From the NCBI RefSeq assembly GCF_013009075.1, contig NZ_CP053108.1, forward strand, positions 1,674,001 through 1,738,000: a stretch of DNA of 64,000 nucleotides. The letters run 5' to 3'. A program made the translations under genes and the position numbers. The stretch is from Halomonas sp. TA22. GTDB taxonomy: Bacteria > Pseudomonadota > Gammaproteobacteria > Pseudomonadales > Halomonadaceae. The notes beneath the pieces were generated by a model, which did no database searches, was not told the DNA's origin, and worked only from the letters and a program-made list of their open reading frames with translations. Below are positions 14,401 to 23,571 of this stretch, piece by piece (positions within the stretch are counted from its first letter, which is position 1; each line of letters opens with the position of its first letter).

Positions 14401-17400
14401 TCAGGCGTCAAGCACGATATCGGAAAGCGGAATCGCCTGGCAGGTCAGACATTGGTGCGGGTCCAGGAAGGGGGTTTCGACAAAGGAGTGAACCTGGCCC
14501 TCGATGAGCGACAAGGCACAGCTTTCGCACTGGCCGACACGGCATCCACTCGGCAGCTCGATACCATGGGCTGCGGCGCTTTCCAGTAGGGTGCCTTGCG
14601 CCGGTTGCCACAGGTATTCACGCTTTGAACGTTGCAAGCGTACCGTGCGAGGGCGGACAGGAGCCTTCATCTCGCGTCTTGGCGTGACGAAGCTCTCATG
14701 GAAAATCTCGAAGGGCCGAACGCCGCACTGCTCCAGCCATTGGCGTAGGTCATCCATCATGGCCTGCGGTCCGCATAGGTAGAAGCGCGCACGCTGCGTT
14801 AACCATATCGGATCCAGTATGTCCGGACTGATATGCCCGATGTGCTGGCAATCGCCGCTTGCCGCTTCTGCGTCGCTTGCCTCGCTGTAAAGGTTGATGA
14901 CTTTCAGACGGGGCAGCTTTTTGGCGAGCTGTATCAGGCGTCGCTTGAAGGCGTGTTGCCGGCCGTTGCGGTTGGCATAGACCAAGGTGATCGCTGGCAT
15001 GTGCTCAGCGTCTGAGTGGGCAAGGCTTTCCAGCAGAGACATGAACGGTGTGATGCCGATGCCGCCGGCGATCAGTACCACAGGACGAGCATGCCGCCGG
15101 GGCAAGGTGAAGTGTCCCGCTGGCATTTGCATATCGACGCGGTCGCCGACGTTCAGCTCGCGGTTGACCAAGTGCGAGACGACGCCCGCTGGCTGGTCAT
15201 CTCGCTCAGCGATGCGTTTAACGGTAATGCGATAGGTAGGCTGTGCTTGGTGGTGTGCTGCGCCCGATAATGAGTAGCTGCGCACGGTTTCCTGCCCGGC
15301 GACGTTGAAGCGCAGGGTGACATGCTGCCCAGGCAGGTAGCTCGGCAACAGGCCCCCATCGACCGGCTCCAGCCATAGTGAGGTGGTGTCCTCGGCCTCG
15401 CCACGGCGCTCGCTGATGCGCATGCTGCGATACCCGCTCCAGGCGGTGTGCTGGATGGTTTGCCGAACGTCGCAGGGCGCGCTGCGTAGCGCCAGGGAAC
15501 CGCTCAATGGGTCGCGTCTCGCCGATGAGATCAAGGCATTGATATTGGCCGAGCCATGGCCATGCAGGGTGTAATCAGAGCGGCCCAGGTCATCACAGGC
15601 CTGCCACCAGCCGTAATCGGCGATGACCAGGTTGTCGCGCAAGCTGGCATCGATGGCGACACGCAGCGTGACCTCGCCATGTTCACTGACCAGCGTGCCC
15701 CAGCCCCCCTCGACGAGTCCTTTGCACTTGGCGGTGGTGGGCGAGAGTGCCATCCCTGGGTCAGGTGTCCGGCGACGCAGAGAAACCAGGTTGCGCTGCT
15801 GCGAGTGGCAGTAGAGGCCATTCTTGACGGTCACCAGTGTCATCGGCCATCTGCTGGTACCGGTCGTGCTTGGTGAAAGGTGCCGAGGAACAGCCGGGTA
15901 GCCGTGGTCGTGCAAGCGTTGCGAATAGAGCTCGACGCGCCGGGTCGGGGTGTCGAACCCGCGACTGTTCCCTTGCTCGTCGACATGGGTGTGACGCCTA
16001 GGAGATTGTGTCAGCGGGAGTGACACGCCGGCAGGGGAGCGGCGCAGGGTCTCGAGGTCGAGTCCCGACGGCTGCAGCATGTGCTGCCACCCTTTCTCGA
16101 TATCGCCGCCGAAGAAATCGTCAGCCATACCGAGGCGACAGGCCAGGTCGAGGGCAACCTGGTAATCGGCGCGAGATTCGCCGCGCGCACTGATCATGGC
16201 GGGCCGAAACTGCATATGGCAGGCCGCAGCGGCGTTGATTTCGAAGCCAGTGCGCAGGGCATCGCGTTCCCATGGGGTATTGATGGGCAGCAAGATGTCG
16301 GCGAAGGCGTTGGTCGGCGTGTGAAACAGGTCGCAGTGTACGTGGAAATCGAGCTGTCGCAGGGCTCGCTCACCCTGCTGAGGATTGGGTTGCGAGAGGA
16401 GAAAGTTGCCACCAAAGCCGAATAGCGCCTTAACGGGGTAGGGGCGCCGATGCTCTATGGCATCGTAAACGGCTTCTGCCGTCACCCATCCGCTGGCTGC
16501 TGGACCGAGTGGACGTTCGTCAAGCCCAAGGGCCTTGGCGCGCTGGGTCTCGTCAAGCAGCGAGTGGTCGTTGATACGGTTGATGGCGGGTGTCGCCCAC
16601 AAGCGGTTGCCGCCAGGGCGATCGAAGCTGCCGGTCAGCGCGTAGAGGGTGGCGATGGCGCGTTCGGTCTGGGTGGCATTGATGTGCTGGCCGATACCTG
16701 TCCAACCGTGGTAAGCGACGTGCTGGCCGGCATTGGCGATTAACGCCGTGGCTTTCAGTATCGAATTCTCACTCAGCCCCGTTTCGCGAGCTGCCCGATC
16801 CAACGGCCAGGCTGCACACGCCTGGCGATAGTGGTCCATGGCGGGACGGCAGCGGACCAATGAGCCATCGAAGAGGCGGATGTGGCGGGTGCCTTCAAGA
16901 GCCAGGCCTTCGGCTTGCTGCTGCGAGATTGCCTTGCGAGTGTCGATGGCGACCGCCGTTTGTCGCTCGAGGTCCCAGGCGAGGTAGCAGTCGGGTGCCT
17001 GTGGATCCATCACCCAGCGGCCAGTGTCATCATCCACGAGAAAGGGCGCATTGCTCCAGCGGCGCACGAAGTCCTCATCGATATGCCCCGATATCAGTAG
17101 CTGGTTGGCGATCGCCAGTGCCAAGGCGCCGTCGGTTCCGGGGTGTGGGGCCAGCCATAGATCGGCCTGGCGGGCATGGGCGGTTTCCCGTGGATCGATG
17201 ACCAGTAGGCGGGTACCGTTCTGCTGGCCTGCCCCCAGCTCCCCTGCCTGGGATAGCCATACGTGGGAGGGATTATGTCCCCATAGGATGGCCAGGCGGG
17301 CATTGGCGTAGTCGGCGTTGGGCATGCCGCTGCCGAAGGTGAAGGCGTGTGCCACATCCTTGTGCCAGTTGCATATCTCGGTGCCGTAAATGGTGTTGGG

Positions 17401-17802
17401 ACTGCCGAAGTGGCGAATGAAGCGCTCCACCCACTCGATACTGTCCGACATTGGTGTTCCACTGGGAGTGGTGACGCTGAAAGCGACGCTTTCCGCACCA
17501 TACCGGTCGCGCAGCTCTCTCAAGCGCGATGCGATCTCGTCCAGGGCTTCGTCCCAGCCAATTCGCACCCAGCCTGGATCGTCACTGCCCTTGGGGCGAG
17601 TGCGTTTGAGCGGATAGAGCAGGCGGTCGGGATGGTCGACCAGTTCGGGGGCAGCACGACCCTTGGCACAGGTGCCGCGTCCCGTGGGGTGCCCCTCAAG
17701 GGCCTCGACCTTGATCAGCCGGTCGTTGGCAACATGGTTGAGTGTCCCGCAACGTGAGCGGCACAGGGTGCAGTAGCCGGGGATAGATGTTGTTATTGGC
17801 AT
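14401..17802 (-). CDS. Molybdopterin oxidoreductase fused to a flavin reductase and a [2Fe-2S] ferredoxin domain
   Basis: The 1133-residue protein has three parts. Residues 1 to about 770 form a DMSO-reductase-family bis-MGD catalytic domain with a [4Fe-4S] motif (C11, C14, C18, C45; CTLCRSRCGT and GTCAKGRAA) and a GTEICNWHKD segment whose Cys is a candidate molybdenum or tungsten ligand. The molybdopterin-dinucleotide-binding region is around 640-770. Residues about 790-1048 form a ferredoxin-NADP reductase-like domain (RSYSLSG for flavin, AGGIGITPFMSLL and YLCGPQAMM for NAD(P)). The last 85 residues are a plant-type ferredoxin (PSGCRVGQCESCAL and CLTCQ). The order predicts electrons passing between NAD(P)H, flavin, 2Fe-2S, 4Fe-4S and Mo/W in one polypeptide. 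No twin-arginine signal is seen, so it is probably cytoplasmic. The substrate is unknown; the AtoE neighbour suggests a small organic acid. Confidence 0.85.
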   Translation of the reverse strand: MPITTSIPGYCTLCRSRCGTLNHVANDRLIKVEALEGHPTGRGTCAKGRAAPELVDHPDRLLYPLKRTRPKGSDDPGWVRIGWDEALDEIASRLRELRDRYGAESVAFSVTTPSGTPMSDSIEWVERFIRHFGSPNTIYGTEICNWHKDVAHAFTFGSGMPNADYANARLAILWGHNPSHVWLSQAGELGAGQQNGTRLLVIDPRETAHARQADLWLAPHPGTDGALALAIANQLLISGHIDEDFVRRWSNAPFLVDDDTGRWVMDPQAPDCYLAWDLERQTAVAIDTRKAISQQQAEGLALEGTRHIRLFDGSLVRCRPAMDHYRQACAAWPLDRAARETGLSENSILKATALIANAGQHVAYHGWTGIGQHINATQTERAIATLYALTGSFDRPGGNRLWATPAINRINDHSLLDETQRAKALGLDERPLGPAASGWVTAEAVYDAIEHRRPYPVKALFGFGGNFLLSQPNPQQGERALRQLDFHVHCDLFHTPTNAFADILLPINTPWERDALRTGFEINAAAACHMQFRPAMISARGESRADYQVALDLACRLGMADDFFGGDIEKGWQHMLQPSGLDLETLRRSPAGVSLPLTQSPRRHTHVDEQGNSRGFDTPTRRVELYSQRLHDHGYPAVPRHLSPSTTGTSRWPMTLVTVKNGLYCHSQQRNLVSLRRRTPDPGMALSPTTAKCKGLVEGGWGTLVSEHGEVTLRVAIDASLRDNLVIADYGWWQACDDLGRSDYTLHGHGSANINALISSARRDPLSGSLALRSAPCDVRQTIQHTAWSGYRSMRISERRGEAEDTTSLWLEPVDGGLLPSYLPGQHVTLRFNVAGQETVRSYSLSGAAHHQAQPTYRITVKRIAERDDQPAGVVSHLVNRELNVGDRVDMQMPAGHFTLPRRHARPVVLIAGGIGITPFMSLLESLAHSDAEHMPAITLVYANRNGRQHAFKRRLIQLAKKLPRLKVINLYSEASDAEAASGDCQHIGHISPDILDPIWLTQRARFYLCGPQAMMDDLRQWLEQCGVRPFEIFHESFVTPRREMKAPVRPRTVRLQRSKREYLWQPAQGTLLESAAAHGIELPSGCRVGQCESCALSLIEGQVHSFVETPFLDPHQCLTCQAIPLSDIVLDA

Positions 17803-17898
17803 AATCGAGACGTCGTTCAGATTTGCCTCTACCGTAGCGTTACGAGTCTATCTAAAACTAATATGTATTAATGATGCTTATATATAGGCTTGGTCTAT
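17803..17898. promoter_or_regulatory. Divergent promoter region between the molybdoenzyme and LysR genes
   Basis: The 96-base gap between two divergent starts turns markedly AT-rich near the LysR side (CTAATATGTATTAATGATGC, then TTATATATAGG). LysR-type regulators usually bind such gaps at T-N11-A palindromes. An imperfect ATTA/TAAT arrangement is visible but no clear operator can be fixed. Confidence 0.4.
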
Positions 17899-18807
17899 AT
17901 GACATTGCAGCAGTTGCGCCACTTTCTGGCCATCATCGAAACCGGTACGCTCTCCCAGGCCGCACAACGTTGCCATATTTCCCAGCCTTCGATGTCGGCA
18001 TCCTTGAAAGCCTTGGAGCAGGATCTTGGGTGTAGCCTTTTTACGCGCCATGCCAAGGGGCTGTTGCCGACACAGAGCGGCAGTATGCTGCAGCAACATG
18101 CCGAGCGAGTGCTCCGCGAAACGAAAATGGCCCGCGAGAGACTGCAGGCTTCACAAGATGAACAGGAAGGCACTTTGACGTTGGGGGTGACGGAAACCAT
18201 CTCGGCCTACATGTTGCCACGCCTAGTGCGATGGCGGCTTGATGCGCTTGCCGGTATTCAGTTGCACGTCGTCGAAGACACTATCGGCGGTCTAGAGGAG
18301 CGGTTGCTGCGGGGCGAGGTTGACCTGGGGCTGATGGTCATCGATAACATCAGTCCTTCGACGGCCTTGCACTGCGAGCGCTTGTTCGATACGCCGAGAA
18401 AACTTTGGGCCCCCGCTGGTCATCCCCTGCTACGTCGTACCCGGGTCACGTTGCAGGATGTCTGCGACTATCCATTCGTGCTGTTGGAGATGGATGAGCA
18501 TGTTAGAACCTGGGAGCGTTACTGGTCAGGCCAGATCCGGCGTCCTGAGATTGTATTACGCAGCCATTCCATCGAAGCCGTCCGAAGTTTCGTGGCCATG
18601 GGGCAAGGTGTCACCATCCTGTCGGATTTGGTCTTTCGCCCCTGGTCGCTGGAAGGCGAACATATCTCTCGTCGCGAGGTACATGAGGAAATTCCCGGGA
18701 TGGGCATCGGTTTCATGCATCGTAAGGATATCGTGACGCCATTGATGACAAGCTTCATGCATAGGCTGCGAGCCACGGTGCAGGACGGTGGGATGTTCGG
18801 CCGTTGA
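17899..18807 (+). CDS. LysR-family regulator of the molybdoenzyme/atoE unit
   Basis: The 302-residue protein has the LysR winged helix at its N-terminus (MTLQQLRHFLAIIETGTLSQ, AAQRCHISQPSMSASLKALE) and a periplasmic-binding-like effector domain from about residue 90 (LTLGVTETISAYMLPRL; GVTILSDLVFRPW). The TLSQAAQRCHISQPSMS helix matches the family's recognition helix. The ATG at 17899 starts the protein exactly at the conserved M-x-L-x-Q-L-x-x-F. Its divergent position to the molybdoenzyme gene implies that it controls that gene and atoE, probably with the substrate or a product as effector. The gene ends 83 bases from the recC stop and converges with it. Confidence 0.85.
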   Translation: MTLQQLRHFLAIIETGTLSQAAQRCHISQPSMSASLKALEQDLGCSLFTRHAKGLLPTQSGSMLQQHAERVLRETKMARERLQASQDEQEGTLTLGVTETISAYMLPRLVRWRLDALAGIQLHVVEDTIGGLEERLLRGEVDLGLMVIDNISPSTALHCERLFDTPRKLWAPAGHPLLRRTRVTLQDVCDYPFVLLEMDEHVRTWERYWSGQIRRPEIVLRSHSIEAVRSFVAMGQGVTILSDLVFRPWSLEGEHISRREVHEEIPGMGIGFMHRKDIVTPLMTSFMHRLRATVQDGGMFGR

Positions 18808-18890
18808 GGCGCTTCTTAGATGAAACCATGAAGCGGTCATAGGTTTTCAGCGACAAAACGGCGCGATTAGCATGGTGTTCACTGGCCGTC

Positions 18891-21800
18891 TTACTTCTTA
18901 CCAGCCTCTTTCTTTTCCCCTTTGACGGCGAGATGCACCGGGGCGAGCAGTTGGTCGGTCAGCTCGGCGAAGCCGAGGGCGTCCTGACGGGTCTCATAGA
19001 GCGCTGTGAAACTCGCCCAGCAGTGGGCGAGGTAGGCGTTGCGCCCCGCCTCGCCGGCGTTGTAGTCGTCGCCGTTGTATGCGCTGGCGGCGGCGCGCCA
19101 AGCGTCGTTGTCGCGTTCGCTCTCCGGCGTTCCCAATTTGCTCAGCCACACGAAGGCGGTGTCGCAGGCCAGAGGCAGCGGCGCCTGCATGCCGGCTTGC
19201 CAGGTCTGCACGATCTCGCGCAGGTGGCTACGGGCGAGTTCCGGGTCGAGGGGCGGCAGGGTGACGTGGCCCGCCTTGGAGAGCAGCCGGGTGGTCATGG
19301 TTTGGCCTTCCAGATGACCGGCCAGGTGCGCGACCCAGTGGCGCAGAATGTGCGACCAGCGGTACTTCCCTTTCTTTACCAGGCTGCTGCTGGTGAGCAC
19401 CAGGCGGCAGCGGTTGCCGTCTGCGTCGCGGCGCAGCTCGTCGAGCCAATCCTCGAGGGGCGGGGCGCCGGGCACGCTGAGCTGCACCGGCTCGGGCTCC
19501 TCGATGGCGTGGGGCCACGTTTCCAGCGCTTCCTCGTAGGCCTCGAACAGCGCTTCCATCGGTTCGGTGAGCTGTGCGCGCATGCGCTCGCCGAAGGCGC
19601 CCATGGCCAGCACGCCTTGGCCTTGCAGGCGGTCGAGGGCGCTGAACAGGGCGGGCATGCGCTCACAGCCTTCGTCCACAGCGCGGCGCTGCTCGCGGAT
19701 CAGCAGGTCCTGTAGCTGCCAGTTGGCGAGGCCGTCCAGGGCGAAGGGCTCGTGGTCGAGGCTGACGATGTCTTCGCGCTCGAGAAACACCTTGAGACGG
19801 GTGGTGAAGAAGGCCTTGGCCGGGTCTCTCAAGAAGCTCCCGAGCTGGATAAGCGTCAGTGGTGTGTCCTGTTTGTACTCCCCGAGATCGAGGGGCGTTT
19901 CATCCCTGGCCGCCTCGCCATGCACTTCGTGCCACTCGTGGGCGTAGGTGAACAGTCGCCGGGCCGCCACGTCGCGCTCGGCCTGCTGTGCGGCGGTAGG
20001 GAAGTAGGTGCGGCTGAACGGCTGCAGTGGGTGTTCGGTGGTCAGCTGCGCGAGCAAATCACTGCCGTCTGTCGTGTTCCAGCCGGCCTTGAGATGATCG
20101 CGCAGCTGACCGACCAGCACCGAGGGCGGTTTTTCGCTGTTGTCGACGATGCTGCTTCCCACCCAGCTCACGTAGAGCTGCTCGCGGGCGGAGAGCAGCG
20201 CTTCCAGGAACAGGTAGCGATCGTCCTCTCGGCGCGAGCGGTCGCCGGGGCGGTAGTCGCCGTTCATCAGGTCGAAGTCCATCGGCGGCTGGCTGCGCGG
20301 GTAGTCGCCGTCATTCATGCCCAGCAGGCAGACGCGCTTGAAGGGGATGGCGCGCATCGGCATCAGCGTGGCGAAGTTCACCGCGCCGGCCATGAAACGC
20401 TGGGAGAGGCTGGCCTCGTCGATCTGGCCAAGCCAGTGCTCGCGCACCACGGAGAGCGGAAGCGTACGGGTCAGCCCGGCCTCCTCGGCGCTCTCCTGCC
20501 ACGCCTGCAGCGTCTGTTCGAGCTGGGCCAGCATCAGGCTGTCCTCGGGGGCGTCGGCGAGAAAGCTCGCTTCCAGCAGGGCGCGCAGGTGCTGCACCCA
20601 GCCGGCCACGTCGGTGGGCTCGCGCAGGGTGCGCCATTGCCGCTCCAGGGTTTCCAGCAGGGCGGCCAGGGGCCCGGCCAGTGCCGCCTCCAGCCCGCCG
20701 ATGTCGTCGAAGGGTTCGATGCCCTGCCACGGGCCGCTTGAGGCCTCGCCCACGGCGTAGCCCAGCAGCAGCCGGCGCAGGCCGAAGGCCCAGGTGTTCT
20801 GCTCCATGCCCTGTGGCAGGTCGAGGCTACCGCGCTGGCTGGCGTCGAGCCCCCAGCGGATGCCGGCGCCCTCGATCCAGCGGCGCAGGGTGGGTACGTC
20901 ATTCTCGCCGATGCCGAAGCGGCCGCGCAGGGCGGGCACGTCGATCAGGTCGAGCAGGTCGCTCACCGAGAGGCGCAGCTCCGGCAGGCGCAGCAGGGTT
21001 TCCAGGGCGATCAGCAGCGGCAGGCGGTGGCGGCTGCCCTGGTCGGAGAGCGTAAAGGGGATGTAGCGCGGGTCGTCGCGGTCGAGTTGCCCCCTTTGAT
21101 ATTGACCAAAGACCGCTTGCACGTGGGGCGCGTAGTGGTCGATGTCCGGCACCATCACGATCACGTCGCGGGGCCTGAGGCTGGGGTCGGCGCTAAAGGC
21201 AGCGAGCAGCTGGTCGTGAAGGATCTCCACTTCGCGCTGGGGGCTGTGGGCGGCGTGGAAGACGATGGAGTCGTCATGACTGGGGTTCACTGCCGGCCAG
21301 GTGTCGCGGGTCTCGTGCAGCGGGCGCAGCTCGCGGATGTCGTCCTGCAGCTGCTGCAGCAGGTAGCCATCGCCCTCGCGCACGAAGGGTTCGAACAGGT
21401 CGATACGTAGCGAGTCGGCCTTGAACAATGCCTCGTACTGCTGGGCGTCGTCGTGTTCGTCGAGTAGTCGCAGGTAGTCGCGGCCCTGCTTGCCCCAGGC
21501 GGCGAGCAGCGGCTGGGCGTGCAGGTGCAAGGCGCTCTCGCCGTCGCCGTCGCCATCGCCGAGCACGTCGAGTCGTGCCGGCATGCCTTGCTTGCGCCGT
21601 TGGCGGTAGCGCTCGGCCCGCAGCAGGTCCTTGTGCTCGATGATGTCGGCCCAGTAGTGCTGGCAGGGGTTGTGCACGCACAGCACCACCTGGCTGCAGC
21701 GGGCCACGGCGGCCAGCGCTTCCAACGCCTGCTGCGGCAGCGACGAGATGCCGAACACCATCACTCGCCGCGGCAGGCCGGGGGGGCGGTTGTCGCAGTC

Positions 21801-22484
21801 GAGGGAGCGTGTCGCTTCGAGAAAGCGCCGGTGCACCATGGCGCGGCTGGAGGCCACGCCGTCGTCGCCCACGTCATCGATGAGCGCGCGCCAGAGGGCG
21901 GGTTGCCAGCGCTGGGCGTCGTCCAGCGGACGGGCCTGGCCGCGGGCGTCGATCAGCATGTTCTCGCCGCGGCCCCAGGCCTCGAGCCAGTCGGCGCGGT
22001 AGACCTGATACTGGTCAAACAGGTCGGCCAGGCGTTCGGCGAGCTGGTGGTGCTTGCGCAGGTCGCTGTCGCCTTCGAGGAAGCGGCGCAGCGGGGCGAA
22101 TTCGGCGCGCGGCATCAGCGCCGGCAGCAGACGCAGCAGCCGCCAAAGCAGGCGTGACTTGTCGAAGGGCGAAGTGGCCGGCACCGCGTTGGGGTCACCT
22201 TCCACGTGGTTGAGTACCGCGCGGTAGGCTTGCCACAGGAAGCGCGCCGGCAGGGTGACGTCCAGCGCGGCGGCGATGCCGCTGCCACCGTCGGCCTCGT
22301 CGGCGGCCAGCGCCAGTTTCATCCACTGACCGATGCCGTTGCTCTGCACCAGGATCGTCTCGTTCTCCAGCGGCGCCAGCGGATGGCGCTTCATCCACTC
22401 CACCGCCACGCCGCGCAGGTCCTCCAGGCGGTTGCCGTGAACGACCATGAAGCCGGGGGTGAGCGGGGAGGAGCTGGCATGCAT
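18891..22484 (-). CDS. recC: RecBCD subunit RecC (exodeoxyribonuclease V gamma)
   Basis: The 1197-residue protein aligns by pattern with RecC: the N-terminal NETILVQSNGIGQWMKL, FGISSLPQQALEAL, RDVIVMVPDIDHYAPHVQAV, FTLSDQGSR, the LLDLIDVPALRGRFGI block, VNFATLMPMRAIPFKRVCLLG and GDRSRREDDRYLFLEALLSA. RecC holds RecB and RecD together and recognises Chi while its own helicase/nuclease folds are inactive. The ATG at 22484 is chosen for the AAGGA ribosome site and because the upstream extension lacks one. In E. coli ptrA lies between recC and recB. Here about 6 kb of transporter, molybdoenzyme and LysR genes lie between them. Confidence 0.93.
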   Translation of the reverse strand: MHASSSPLTPGFMVVHGNRLEDLRGVAVEWMKRHPLAPLENETILVQSNGIGQWMKLALAADEADGGSGIAAALDVTLPARFLWQAYRAVLNHVEGDPNAVPATSPFDKSRLLWRLLRLLPALMPRAEFAPLRRFLEGDSDLRKHHQLAERLADLFDQYQVYRADWLEAWGRGENMLIDARGQARPLDDAQRWQPALWRALIDDVGDDGVASSRAMVHRRFLEATRSLDCDNRPPGLPRRVMVFGISSLPQQALEALAAVARCSQVVLCVHNPCQHYWADIIEHKDLLRAERYRQRRKQGMPARLDVLGDGDGDGESALHLHAQPLLAAWGKQGRDYLRLLDEHDDAQQYEALFKADSLRIDLFEPFVREGDGYLLQQLQDDIRELRPLHETRDTWPAVNPSHDDSIVFHAAHSPQREVEILHDQLLAAFSADPSLRPRDVIVMVPDIDHYAPHVQAVFGQYQRGQLDRDDPRYIPFTLSDQGSRHRLPLLIALETLLRLPELRLSVSDLLDLIDVPALRGRFGIGENDVPTLRRWIEGAGIRWGLDASQRGSLDLPQGMEQNTWAFGLRRLLLGYAVGEASSGPWQGIEPFDDIGGLEAALAGPLAALLETLERQWRTLREPTDVAGWVQHLRALLEASFLADAPEDSLMLAQLEQTLQAWQESAEEAGLTRTLPLSVVREHWLGQIDEASLSQRFMAGAVNFATLMPMRAIPFKRVCLLGMNDGDYPRSQPPMDFDLMNGDYRPGDRSRREDDRYLFLEALLSAREQLYVSWVGSSIVDNSEKPPSVLVGQLRDHLKAGWNTTDGSDLLAQLTTEHPLQPFSRTYFPTAAQQAERDVAARRLFTYAHEWHEVHGEAARDETPLDLGEYKQDTPLTLIQLGSFLRDPAKAFFTTRLKVFLEREDIVSLDHEPFALDGLANWQLQDLLIREQRRAVDEGCERMPALFSALDRLQGQGVLAMGAFGERMRAQLTEPMEALFEAYEEALETWPHAIEEPEPVQLSVPGAPPLEDWLDELRRDADGNRCRLVLTSSSLVKKGKYRWSHILRHWVAHLAGHLEGQTMTTRLLSKAGHVTLPPLDPELARSHLREIVQTWQAGMQAPLPLACDTAFVWLSKLGTPESERDNDAWRAAASAYNGDDYNAGEAGRNAYLAHCWASFTALYETRQDALGFAELTDQLLAPVHLAVKGEKKEAGKK

Positions 22485-22552
22485 GGCGAATCCTTGGAGA
22501 GGCGAGCGCAGGCTCACATGGTGCCCCAATGAAGCGCTTTACTCTAGCCACG
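22485..22552 (-). promoter_or_regulatory. recC leader and promoter region, similar to the recB leader
   Basis: On the coding strand the leader holds TAGAGTAAAGCGC, then GGCACCATGTGAGCCTGC, then AAGGA before the ATG. The same blocks precede recB at 12848-12905. A shared control of the two unlinked transcription units is plausible; TAGAGT could be the -10 element. This is inference from sequence likeness only. Confidence 0.5.
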
Positions 22553-22615
22553 TCGCAGGCGCGAATTGGCACCGAGCGCGATGAGCGCTCGGATCTGCTT
22601 GGCCACCGGCTGGGC

Positions 22616-23335
22616 TCATGCGCTGGCGGTGGGGCGAACCACGATCTCGCTGGTATCCACGTCGTCGGGCTGATTGATGACGTGGGCGATGGCCTCGGCA
22701 ATGGCCTCGGGCTTGAGCGCGATCTGGCGGTAGCTCGCCATCGCTTCGGCGGCCGTGGCATCGGTAATGGTATCGGCCAGCTCCGACTCCACTACGCCGG
22801 GGTAGACGCAGGTGACGCGAAGCGTGTCGTTCTCCTGGCGCAGTCCATCGGAAATGGCGCGCACCGCGTACTTGGTCGCACAGTAGACGGCGCCGCTGGG
22901 TACCACATAGAGGCCGCCGATGGAGGAGATGTTGATGATCTGCCCGCTGCCCTGGGCGTGCATGGTGGGCAGCACGGCGGCGATGCCGTGCAGCACGCCG
23001 CGGATATTGACGTCAATCATGCGATCCCACTCATCGACCTTCAGCGAGGCCAGGGGGGAGAGCGGCATGACGCCGGCATTGTTGATGATGACGTCGATGC
23101 GGCCATGGATCTCCAGCGTCGCATCGGCGAAGGCCTGCACGCTTTCTCGCTGGGTGACGTCCAGCGCGCGGTACTCCACGCTGCCGCCTGCGGCGCGAAT
23201 GGTCTGCGTCAGGGCTTCCAGCCGGTCGGTGCGGCGAGCGCCGATGACCAGTCGATGGCCGTGACTTGCCAGCAGGCGGGCGGTGGCTTCGCCAATGCCG
23301 CTGCTAGCGCCGGTGAGTAGAATGACTTTGCTCAT
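22616..23335 (-). CDS. Short-chain dehydrogenase/reductase
   Basis: The 239-residue classical SDR has the cofactor motif LTGASSGIGEATA (residues 6-18), an R-rich GARRTDRL suggesting NADP(H), the NNAGV motif, a catalytic ISSIGG serine, YCATKYAV (Y-x-x-x-K) and YPGVVESELAD. It is close to the YdfG-like/SDR family oxidoreductases, whose substrates vary (short-chain alcohols, 3-hydroxy acids, carbonyls). The ATG has a GGAG site. It is divergent from the AraC-type regulator gene, and such SDR/AraC pairs are commonly regulator-target pairs. The 200-base gap between them holds the presumed control region, with no site recognised. Confidence 0.85.
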   Translation of the reverse strand: MSKVILLTGASSGIGEATARLLASHGHRLVIGARRTDRLEALTQTIRAAGGSVEYRALDVTQRESVQAFADATLEIHGRIDVIINNAGVMPLSPLASLKVDEWDRMIDVNIRGVLHGIAAVLPTMHAQGSGQIINISSIGGLYVVPSGAVYCATKYAVRAISDGLRQENDTLRVTCVYPGVVESELADTITDATAAEAMASYRQIALKPEAIAEAIAHVINQPDDVDTSEIVVRPTASA

Positions 23336-23571
23336 GGTATGGACTCCAATCGGTGATTCATGACGACGTGCTCGTTGTGCTCGGACGGCAGTCCCATACG
23401 ATGTGGATCGAAAGCGTCGTTGGAACCAGCCTAGAGGCGAGGGAGCAGGGGCAATAGCGCCATTCCTCTTGAAGTCTTGCCTGTTTCTATTGATGGCTTT
23501 TATTTAATCGGTTTTGTATCAAATATTGTTGCCTAAACATGAAGCGCACAGACAGTGCGAAGGGGCTCGCC

